A stretch of DNA of 5,671 nt, from the NCBI GenBank assembly GCA_030146905.1, contig JASLAV010000022.1, positions 1 to 5,671 on the forward strand, written 5' to 3'. Within the stretch, counting starts at the first letter, position 1; every line of letters starts with the position of its first letter. The stretch is from Lentzea sp. Lineage in GTDB: Bacteria > Actinomycetota > Actinomycetes > Mycobacteriales > Pseudonocardiaceae. A program made the position numbers and the translations under genes. The notes under the pieces are model-generated. The model did no database searches. It worked only from the letters and a program-made list of their open reading frames with translations, and was not told where the DNA came from. Positions 1-4,974 of this stretch are shown one piece after another.

Positions 1-194
1 AGCAGGTTGTCGACGTCGGCGAACCGGTCGCCGGCGGTGACCACACCGCCGACGCACAGCAGGACCAGTGCGACCACGAGTCCGGTGTTGCGCCCCGCCG
101 GGGAGGCGAGCAGGCCCGAGATGCCACTCCCGGAGTCCTTCGCGACCGGAGCTCTCCGTTGCTGCGCGGCCACGGCGGCCGTGTCCTCGCTCAT
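1..194 (-). CDS. Sugar ABC transporter permease, RbsC-like (N-terminal part only)
   Basis: This is the beginning of an inner-membrane permease of a ribose/xylose/galactose-type ABC importer, and it runs off the left edge. Sixty-four codons are visible. A hydrophilic, Ala/Arg-rich cytoplasmic N-terminus (about residues 1-30) is followed by one clear hydrophobic segment at about residues 37-53 (TGLVVALVLLCVGGVV). Next comes a GDRFADVDNL stretch like the 'F.t..Nl..il' region after the first membrane helix in RbsC-type permeases. The ATG overlaps the ATPase stop codon as ATGA (191-194), and AAGGA lies 8 nt upstream inside the ATPase gene, so translation is probably coupled. The family call rests on this short N-terminus plus the operon partner. 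Substrate is unknown. Confidence 0.8.
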   Translation of the reverse strand, partial: MSEDTAAVAAQQRRAPVAKDSGSGISGLLASPAGRNTGLVVALVLLCVGGVVTAGDRFADVDNL

Positions 195-1705
195 GCGGCG
201 TGTCCTTCCATGACCAGGTCGAGGACCCGGGACTCGTCGATCTCGTCGGCCGGACCGTCGTGGACCACCCGGCCCTCGCGCACCACCAGGACCCTGTCGG
301 CCAAGCCCAGGACCTCCTCGACGTCGCTGGACACGACGACCACGGCGACGCCGCTGTCCGCCAGTGCGCGGACGAGCTCGTAGATCTCGCTGCGCGCACC
401 CACGTCCACGCCGCGCGTCGGTTCGTCCAGCAGCAGAACCCGGCACTCCCGCAGCAGCCACCGCGCGAGCACGACCTTCTGCTGGTTGCCTCCCGACAGG
501 CCGCGCACCACCCTGTCGACGCCGGCCGGACGGACGTCCAGCGCCTCGGTCAGCTGGGTCGAGCGATCGCGTTCGGCGCGGTCGTCCAGGAACCCGAACC
601 GGGCGAACGACGACATCGACGAGACGGTGATGTTGCGGTACACGGCCTGGTCCAGCAACAACCCCTGGCTCTTGCGCTCCTCTGGGCACAGGCCCATGCC
701 CGCCCGCACGGCCGCGCCGACGCTTCCCCGCCGCAACGGCCTGCCGTCGACCGCGACGGTGCCGGCGGCCGCCTTGCGCGCGCCGTAGACGGTCTCCAGG
801 ATCTCCGAGCGGCCGGAGCCGACGAGACCCGCGAGCCCGACCACCTCACCGGCGTGCACCGTGAGGTCCACGTCCAGGAAGCGGTCGCCGTCGGTCAGCC
901 CGCGCACCACCAGCACCTCCGGCGCCGCCGGGTCGACCGGTTTCCTGTCCGGGAACACGTTGTCCAGCACGCGCCCCGTCATCAGCGAGATCAGTTCCGA
1001 GGTCTTCACCTCGCGTGCCGACAGTCCTGTCGCGACGGTGCGACCGTCCTTGAGCACGGTCACCCGGTCGCCGATCTCCCTGATCTCCGCCAGGCGGTGC
1101 GAGATGTAGACCACGGCCACGCCCTGGGAGGTGAGCTCCCTGATCACACCGAACAGGACCCGCACCTCGTCCGGGTCCAGCACGGCGGACGGCTCGTCCA
1201 TGATCAGCAGCTGCCCGTCCAGCGACAGCGCCCGCGCCATGCTGACGACCTGCTGGTGTGCCACGGACAACCGGCCGACGTCGCGGTCGGGCGAGATGTC
1301 CCTGTGCCCCAGGCGGTCGAGCAGCGCGCGGGTCTTGCGCCGCGCCTCCGCCCGCCGGGTGAAGCCGCCCGTGGACAGTTCGTGGCCGAGGAACACGTTG
1401 TCCGCCACCGACAAGCCCGCCACGAGGTCGAGCTCCTGGTAGATGGCGGCCACACCGCTGCGCATCGCGGCGGTCGGGTTGCCGAACGACACGACCTCGC
1501 CCCGCCAGCGGATCTCGCCCTCGTCGGGGCGGTGGGCACCGGACAGCACCTTGATCAGCGTCGACTTGCCGGCGCCGTTCTGCCCGAGCAGGCAGTGCAC
1601 CTCACCGGCGCGGACGTCGAAGTCCACCCCCTGCAGCGCCGTCACGCCGGGAAACCGCTTCACCAGCCCGCTGACCGACAGCAGCGCCGCGGCCGGGGCC
1701 GTCAT
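191..1705 (-). CDS. Sugar ABC transporter ATP-binding protein, RbsA/MglA/XylG type (two fused ATPase domains)
   Basis: This ATPase powers import of a sugar or sugar-like substrate through an RbsC-type permease at the cytoplasmic face of the membrane. It has 504 residues, normal for the family, which carries two nucleotide-binding domains in one chain. Domain 1 has Walker A GQNGAGKST (41-49), a Q-loop near IYQE, signature LSVAHQQ (146-152), Walker B with D170-E171 and an ISHR switch histidine. Domain 2 has the degenerate Walker A GLVGSGRSE (293-301, no GKS/T), signature LSGGNQQ (403-409), a Walker B LLLDEP and the family-typical RGVDVGAR. The usual switch histidine is replaced by serine (VVSSD). 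Both deviations are normal for the second domain. I chose ATG 1705 because GGGAG lies 7 nt upstream; GTG 1723 (510 residues) is an alternative with a poorer ribosome site. The permease follows with an ATGA overlap. No periplasmic binding protein is in view, so the substrate cannot be named. Confidence 0.95.
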   Translation of the reverse strand: MTAPAAALLSVSGLVKRFPGVTALQGVDFDVRAGEVHCLLGQNGAGKSTLIKVLSGAHRPDEGEIRWRGEVVSFGNPTAAMRSGVAAIYQELDLVAGLSVADNVFLGHELSTGGFTRRAEARRKTRALLDRLGHRDISPDRDVGRLSVAHQQVVSMARALSLDGQLLIMDEPSAVLDPDEVRVLFGVIRELTSQGVAVVYISHRLAEIREIGDRVTVLKDGRTVATGLSAREVKTSELISLMTGRVLDNVFPDRKPVDPAAPEVLVVRGLTDGDRFLDVDLTVHAGEVVGLAGLVGSGRSEILETVYGARKAAAGTVAVDGRPLRRGSVGAAVRAGMGLCPEERKSQGLLLDQAVYRNITVSSMSSFARFGFLDDRAERDRSTQLTEALDVRPAGVDRVVRGLSGGNQQKVVLARWLLRECRVLLLDEPTRGVDVGARSEIYELVRALADSGVAVVVVSSDVEEVLGLADRVLVVREGRVVHDGPADEIDESRVLDLVMEGHAA

Positions 1706-1764
1706 CCGGTCACTCCCGTCCACGACCTACCAAGCGCGCGACCACGCGCGGGCGAGCTCACCAT
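1702..1764 (-). CDS. Possible 20-residue leader peptide ORF upstream of the ABC ATPase
   Basis: A short ORF starts at ATG 1764 with an excellent ribosome binding site, GGAGGA at 1769-1774, only 4 nt upstream. It ends in a TGA that overlaps the ATPase start codon as ATGA (1702-1705), the same coupling seen between ATPase and permease. The peptide is MVSSPARGRA followed by LGRSWTGVTG, with no membrane segment and no run of one amino acid that would suggest classical attenuation. Its third-position GC (about 70%) is lower than in the neighbouring genes, so it does not look like an ordinary protein gene. It may serve to load ribosomes and couple translation into the operon. It could also be chance in a leader region. 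The start signal and the exact overlap are seen; the role is inference. Confidence 0.4.
   Translation of the reverse strand: MVSSPARGRALGRSWTGVTG
1713..1717 (-). promoter_or_regulatory. Ribosome binding site deciding the ABC ATPase start
   Basis: The minus strand reads GGGAG followed by seven bases and then ATG at 1705. This supports ATG 1705 over the in-frame GTG at 1723, which has only a weak purine patch upstream. Confidence 0.65.
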
Positions 1765-1768
1765 TGAG

Positions 1769-1774
1769 TCCTCC
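1769..1774 (-). promoter_or_regulatory. Strong Shine-Dalgarno (GGAGGA) of the possible leader ORF
   Basis: GGAGGA on the minus strand stands 4 nt before ATG 1764. It is the best match to the anti-Shine-Dalgarno in the window, better than those of the annotated genes. That is the main reason to take the short ORF seriously. Confidence 0.55.
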
Positions 1775-1778
1775 GTGC

Positions 1779-1801
1779 GCCGGCAACCGCTGTGCCGGCA
1801 A
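1779..1801. repeat. Two copies of GCCGGCAA at 15-bp period (possible leader hairpin or operator)
   Basis: GCCGGCAA occurs at 1779-1786 and 1794-1801. Because GCCGGC is self-complementary, the pair can also fold into a 6-bp stem with a 9-nt loop in the leader RNA, just upstream of the GGAGGA at 1769-1774. It lies between the candidate promoter and the leader ORF of the sugar importer, a position suited to an operator or RNA element. The arms are short and GC-rich, so chance is a real possibility. Confidence 0.3.
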
Positions 1802-1824
1802 GGAATTCGGTCTTGAGGACTGTC

Positions 1825-1854
1825 AACCTAATGAGCCGTTTTTCACCTGGTCAA
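1825..1854 (-). promoter_or_regulatory. Candidate housekeeping-sigma promoter for the sugar importer operon
   Basis: On the minus strand, TTGACC (1849-1854) is followed by an 18-bp spacer and TAGGTT (1825-1830), which fits the actinobacterial -35 TTGACN and -10 TANNNT pattern. Transcription would begin near 1818, giving a leader of about 110 nt before the ATPase ATG. It lies in the only AT-richer patch of the region (about 1803-1945). A perfect TTGACA on the same strand (1821-1826) overlaps the -10 box but has no good -10 downstream. Inverted TGTCA (1821-1825) and TGACA (1855-1859) flank the promoter and could be regulator half-sites. Confidence 0.45.
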
Positions 1855-1982
1855 TGACACCGGGGTGGCACATGTCGGCCAACTTTTTCCTTGACGCGCT
1901 GGCGGGCGTAAGGCCTGGGGCCGCGGGTTCCGACGCCTTTTATCGGTACCAGGCGGGAGAGGCGGCCGGTAGGGTCGTCCGC

Positions 1983-2927
1983 GTGGATCTGGAGGACACC
2001 GCCGCCCGGCTGGGGGTACCCGTCGAGGACGTCGAGCGCGTGCACCGGCTCGCCGGTGACCAGCCGTCCGCCCCGCTGCCGGACAAGGCCGAGGCGCCGG
2101 AGCTCCTGGACCGGCTCGCGGTGCGACCGGACGACGCCGCCGAGATCCTGGAGGGCTGGCCGGACCCCGGATCTCCACTGTGGACACCGGAGCTGCGCTG
2201 GCTGCTCGACCGCTCGACCGCCCTGGTCCGCGCCGACCTCGGCGGCCACGCCTGGCTGGTCCCGGGCCCCGAGGTGCCGCGCGAACGAGGCCCCGCCTGG
2301 CGGCACCTCTACGTGTACGCGTACCTGGCCCTGGTCGGCGTCGTCAGGCGCTACCACCGCGACCACGGCATCACCGACGCCGTGTCGTGGGCGACCCTCG
2401 CGGACCTCGGCCGCAACCTCGCCGTCGACCGGCGGATGAACCGCGAGGGCTGGCCGGTCATGCGGAGCTGGCTGACGCTGCACACGCGCGGCGGCCTCTA
2501 CGAGCTGGGCAGGCTCCAGCACCAGCGCGGCGACACCGCCATCGACCTGCACATCCCCGGCTCCGGACCGCTGACCCCCGACGCGGTCACGGCGTCGCTG
2601 GACGAAGCCCGCGCGTTCTTCCCGCGCCACTTCCCCGACGAGCACTACACGGCGTTCGCCTGCGGCTCGTGGCTGCTCGACCCGCAGCTGCTGGAGTACC
2701 TGCCGGCGGACTCCAACATCGCCCGGTTCCAGCAGAGGTTCGAGCTGGAGCCCTACGAGGAGCCCGAAGGGCTGGACGCCGACGTCGAGGTGCGGCGGTT
2801 CGCGTTCCGCACCCTGACCACCCCGCTCGACCAGCTGCCGCGCGACACCACGCTGCGGCGCGCGGTCATCGACCACCTGAAGGCCGGCCGCCACTGGTAC
2901 TGGCGCCGCGGCAGCTTCCCGGTCTAG
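1983..2927 (+). CDS. Acyltransferase-domain protein (NAT_N plus GNAT_C type)
   Basis: I place this 314-residue protein, from memory of the family, with actinobacterial proteins annotated as acyltransferase-domain proteins, having an N-terminal N-acyltransferase-like domain and a C-terminal GNAT-like domain. Recognisable conserved blocks are IDLHIPGSGPL (starting two residues before H190), ACGSWLLDPQL (226-236, with C227 and W230) and SNIARFQQRF (244-253). No signal peptide or membrane segment is seen, so it should be cytosolic. Acyl donor and acceptor are unknown. I chose GTG 1983 because AGGG lies 8 nt upstream and codon use becomes typical only from there. In-frame ATG 1872 (351 residues) has GGGGTGG nearby, but the extra 37 codons show many A/T third bases (TTT, CTT, GTA, TAT). 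The gene diverges from the sugar importer, and its stop shares CTAG with the convergent TetR gene. A link to sugar acylation or deacylation is only positional inference. Confidence 0.78.
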   Translation: MDLEDTAARLGVPVEDVERVHRLAGDQPSAPLPDKAEAPELLDRLAVRPDDAAEILEGWPDPGSPLWTPELRWLLDRSTALVRADLGGHAWLVPGPEVPRERGPAWRHLYVYAYLALVGVVRRYHRDHGITDAVSWATLADLGRNLAVDRRMNREGWPVMRSWLTLHTRGGLYELGRLQHQRGDTAIDLHIPGSGPLTPDAVTASLDEARAFFPRHFPDEHYTAFACGSWLLDPQLLEYLPADSNIARFQQRFELEPYEEPEGLDADVEVRRFAFRTLTTPLDQLPRDTTLRRAVIDHLKAGRHWYWRRGSFPV

Positions 2928-3547
2928 CCGAGCAGCTCCAGGAAGCGCTCGAGCAGCATGCTCTCGTAGTCCTCCTGGCTCCACCCGCATTCCCGCACCA
3001 GCAGCGTGTACGTGCCGGGCTGCGCGGTGAGCAGGCAGAGGTCCACGGTGCGGTCCGCGTCGGCGGGAAGCCGGCAGAGCCCCCACCCCGCCAGCCGGCG
3101 GACCAGCGCGCGTCCCTCCTCCCTCATGTCCGCGATCCGCGCGCGGTAGGCGGCCGCGAGCGCCGGGTCGGTGTTCGCGCCCTCGACGAAGGCCGACCAC
3201 ATGCCGGCACTGCGCCGGTTGGAGTCCGCCAGCATCGCGGCGACGAACGCGAGGACCTCGCGGAGCGTTCCGCCCGGCGGTGGCGTCACCAGTTCCGGCT
3301 GCGCGAACAGGGCCGTGCCGTCGGTCGCTCCGCTCAGCGTGATCTCCAGCGAACGGAGGAACACGTCGGACTTGCCGCCCATCCCGTAGACCGTGTCCAG
3401 GGAGACGCCGGCGACCGAGGCCAGCTGGCGCATGGACGTCGCGGCGTACCCCTGTTCCGCGAACAGGGGTACGGCGGCGAGGCAGATCTGGGCCTTCGTG
3501 TCCTCGGCCTGCTTCTCCCGCGACGGCGAGCGGTAGGTGCGGGCCAC
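2924..3547 (-). CDS. TetR/AcrR-family transcriptional regulator
   Basis: This is a 207-residue one-component regulator: an N-terminal helix-turn-helix binds DNA and a C-terminal helical domain binds an unknown ligand. The TetR core is clear: AAVPLFAEQGY (24-34), then the HTH TSMRQLASVAGVSLDTVYGM (37-56) and the GGKSDVF continuation. The region from about residue 75 to the end is alpha-helical and diverged, with no recognisable ligand motif. GTG 3547 is preferred because AAGGGAGA (3551-3558) ends 3 nt before it; GTG 3565 would add six residues (213 total) and could be leaderless given the -10-like TAGACT at 3575-3580. It diverges from the glycosyltransferase with 82 bp between starts, so it most likely controls that gene and itself. 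A perfect 13-bp inverted repeat lies within codons 25-35. The stop overlaps the acyltransferase stop in CTAG. Confidence 0.93.
   Translation of the reverse strand: MARTYRSPSREKQAEDTKAQICLAAVPLFAEQGYAATSMRQLASVAGVSLDTVYGMGGKSDVFLRSLEITLSGATDGTALFAQPELVTPPPGGTLREVLAFVAAMLADSNRRSAGMWSAFVEGANTDPALAAAYRARIADMREEGRALVRRLAGWGLCRLPADADRTVDLCLLTAQPGTYTLLVRECGWSQEDYESMLLERFLELLG
3445..3473. repeat. Perfect 13-bp inverted repeat with 3-nt loop inside the TetR gene
   Basis: CGTACCCCTGTTC (3445-3457) and GAACAGGGGTACG (3461-3473) are exact reverse complements separated by CGC. On the coding (minus) strand the repeat spans codons for A-V-P-L-F-A-E-Q-G-Y, part of the conserved TetR helix-1 motif, so some symmetry comes from the protein (TTC GCG GAA; CTG/CAG; CCC/GGG). 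The outer pair GTA/TAC uses the rare valine codon GTA, which the protein does not require. It could be an internal operator for autoregulation or a stable mRNA hairpin about 75-100 nt into the message. Confidence 0.85.
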
Positions 3548-3574
3548 GTCTCTCCCTTCGCCCACGGTGCGGAT

Positions 3575-3580
3575 AGTCTA
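3575..3580 (-). promoter_or_regulatory. Possible -10 element (TAGACT) of the TetR gene
   Basis: TAGACT on the minus strand fits TANNNT and would place the transcription start near 3567, about 20 nt before GTG 3547. No good -35 hexamer is seen 16-18 bp upstream, so this is a weak call. Confidence 0.3.
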
Positions 3581-3584
3581 CGGT

Positions 3585-3604
3585 CGACATTCACCAGAAC
3601 ATCG
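3585..3604. promoter_or_regulatory. Imperfect palindrome, candidate TetR operator
   Basis: CGACATTC-ACCA-GAACATCG has 6 of 8 positions matching between arms. It lies between the divergent TetR and glycosyltransferase genes, just upstream of the TetR -10-like element, where an operator would be expected. Its TTC-N4-GAACA core resembles the TTC-N3-GAACA core of the perfect repeat at 3445-3473. The match is short and imperfect. Confidence 0.3.
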
Positions 3605-3629
3605 TTACGCCGAATTTCAGGAGACGCCC

Positions 3630-4919
3630 GTGAGCCGTGTTGTCGTGGCCGCCAGTCCTTTAGCGGGCCACACGTTCCCGATGATCCAGATCGCCGGCGA
3701 GCTGGTCGCCGCCGGACACGACGTCACCTTCGTCGGCGGTGAGCGGTTCGCCGAGCGCGTCGCGCGGGCCGGCGCCACCCTGCGGCCCCTGACCGGGAAG
3801 GCCGCCTACGACGACCGCAGGATGGGCGAGTTCTTCCCGGAGCGGTCCACACTCTCCCCCGGCCCGGAGATGGTCGTCTGGGACATGTCGCACATCTTCG
3901 GCGACGCGATCCCCGACCAGCACGCGCTGATCCAGGAACTCCTGGCAGAGGACCCCGACACGGTGGTGGTCAGCGAACTGCTGTTCCTCGGCTGCCTGCC
4001 GTCGGTGCACGGCGCCGGCGTCCGGCCGCGGCGCTGGATCGGCGTCGGCATCACGCCGCTCTACTACCCCAGCGACGACACCACCCCGTTCGGCCCGGTA
4101 CCCGCCCCGCCGGGTACCGACCAGGCCGAGGCCAACCGCGCGGCGAACGCCGGGCTCGCCGCCGCGTTCTCCGGTGCGGGCGAGCACCTGGAACAGGTGG
4201 TCGGCGGCCTGGGCGCGACCGGCTTCACCCTGCGGGACTTCTTCACCGGGATGTACACCATGCCGGACGAGGTGCTGCAGCTGACCGTGCCGGAGTTCGA
4301 GTTCCCCCGCTCGGACATGCCGGAGGACCTGATCCGGTTCGTCGGCCCGCTGCCGCCGGCCGCTCAGGAGGACTGGACCGAACCCGGCTGGTGGCCCGCG
4401 CTCGACGGTGATCGCCCCGTGGTCGTGGTGACGCAGGGGACGCTGGCCAACGACGACCTCTCCGAACTGGTCGAGCCGACGCTGGCCGCGTTCGACGGCG
4501 AGGACGTCCTGGTGGTCGCGGCACTCGGACGCCCCGCCACCGACCTGAGCGCTCCCGTGCCGGCGAACGCCGTCGTCGAGGAGTTCGTGCCGTTCGACCG
4601 GCTGCTGCCCCACGCGGACGTGTTCGTCACGAACGGCGGCTACGGCGCCACGCAGCAGGCACTCGCCGCCGGCGTCCCGGTCGTGGTGGCGGGACAGACC
4701 GAGGACAAGCCCGCGATCGCCGCCCGCGTCGGGCTGCTCGGCCTCGGCGTCGACCTGCGGACCCAGCGCCCGGAACCGGAGCAGGTGGCCGGCGCCGTCC
4801 GGCAGGTGCTGGCCACACCGTCCTATCGGGACAGGGCGGTGGCGCTCTCCAAGGCCTACCAGGAGGTCGACGGCCCGCGACTGGTCGTCGACGTCGTCGC
4901 GGAGGCGTTCAGGAAGTGA
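3630..4919 (+). CDS. GT1/MGT-like glycosyltransferase (GT-B fold)
   Basis: This 429-residue cytosolic enzyme probably transfers a sugar from a nucleotide-activated donor to a small hydrophobic acceptor, as in macrolide, polyketide or flavonoid glycosylation. The length fits the family. The N-terminal half starts with VVVAASPLAGHTFPM, where H14 is the likely catalytic base. The C-terminal donor-binding half has VVVVTQGTLAN (T268-T271), FVPFDRLLPHADVFVTNGGYG (N335-G337) and GVPVVVAGQTEDKPAIAARV (E358-D359-K360). The usual HGG of the donor site is NGG, and the usual final D/E-Q is EDK. GTG 3630 is supported by AGGAGA (3619-3624) with a 5-nt spacer. It diverges from the TetR gene, probably its regulator, and ends at a hairpin terminator. 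Acceptor and sugar are not determinable; resistance/detoxification or natural-product tailoring are both possible. Confidence 0.92.
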   Translation: MSRVVVAASPLAGHTFPMIQIAGELVAAGHDVTFVGGERFAERVARAGATLRPLTGKAAYDDRRMGEFFPERSTLSPGPEMVVWDMSHIFGDAIPDQHALIQELLAEDPDTVVVSELLFLGCLPSVHGAGVRPRRWIGVGITPLYYPSDDTTPFGPVPAPPGTDQAEANRAANAGLAAAFSGAGEHLEQVVGGLGATGFTLRDFFTGMYTMPDEVLQLTVPEFEFPRSDMPEDLIRFVGPLPPAAQEDWTEPGWWPALDGDRPVVVVTQGTLANDDLSELVEPTLAAFDGEDVLVVAALGRPATDLSAPVPANAVVEEFVPFDRLLPHADVFVTNGGYGATQQALAAGVPVVVAGQTEDKPAIAARVGLLGLGVDLRTQRPEPEQVAGAVRQVLATPSYRDRAVALSKAYQEVDGPRLVVDVVAEAFRK

Positions 4920-4923
4920 CAGC

Positions 4924-4948
4924 GGGGGCGGACGACTCGTCCGCCCCC
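4924..4948. terminator. Bidirectional hairpin terminator between convergent genes
   Basis: GGGGGCGGACG (4924-4934) and CGTCCGCCCCC (4938-4948) form an 11-bp perfect stem with loop ACT. It begins 4 nt after the glycosyltransferase stop and lies 26 bp before the stop of the convergent DUF1963 gene. There is no T-tract on either side, as is common for actinobacterial terminators. It can serve both genes. Confidence 0.85.
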
Positions 4949-4974
4949 ACGGCCTGTCGCGAGGTGTTCGATCC

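Larger units (their letters stand above)
1765..1982. promoter_or_regulatory. Divergent intergenic region between the sugar importer and the acyltransferase
   Basis: This stretch separates the importer genes (leftward) from the acyltransferase (rightward). It contains the leader repeats, the candidate leftward promoter and an AT-richer segment with unusual codons if read in the acyltransferase frame. No convincing rightward promoter was found: TTGACG at 1891-1896 has no TANNNT at a proper distance. The acyltransferase promoter probably lies here because no gene precedes it on that strand. Confidence 0.5.

Noticed and set aside
68..1816. Long plus-strand open frame (about 580 codons) across the ABC ATPase
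   Set aside because: It is antisense to a clearly identified ATPase with all motifs. Its composition (runs of Arg, His, Asp, Pro) is typical of a shadow frame in GC-rich DNA.
1891..1896. TTGACG on the plus strand as a -35 box for the acyltransferase
   Set aside because: No TANNNT-like -10 is found 16-18 bp downstream, so it cannot be supported as a promoter.
1806..1950. AT-richer patch as a tRNA, riboswitch or small RNA
   Set aside because: No cloverleaf, no recognisable riboswitch core and no terminator hairpin follow it. It is better explained as promoter DNA.
2889..2905. CGCCA/TGGCG hairpin near the acyltransferase end as a terminator
   Set aside because: The stem is only 5 bp with a 7-nt loop inside coding sequence and there is no T-tract, too weak to call.
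1851..3590. Long minus-strand open frame across the acyltransferase and TetR genes
   Set aside because: It is Arg/Gly-rich with no domain, and it crosses two real genes in other frames.
2180..3742. Plus-strand open frame of about 520 codons spanning acyltransferase, TetR and the glycosyltransferase start
   Set aside because: Shadow frame: Pro/Arg-rich, no motif, and it overlaps three supported genes.
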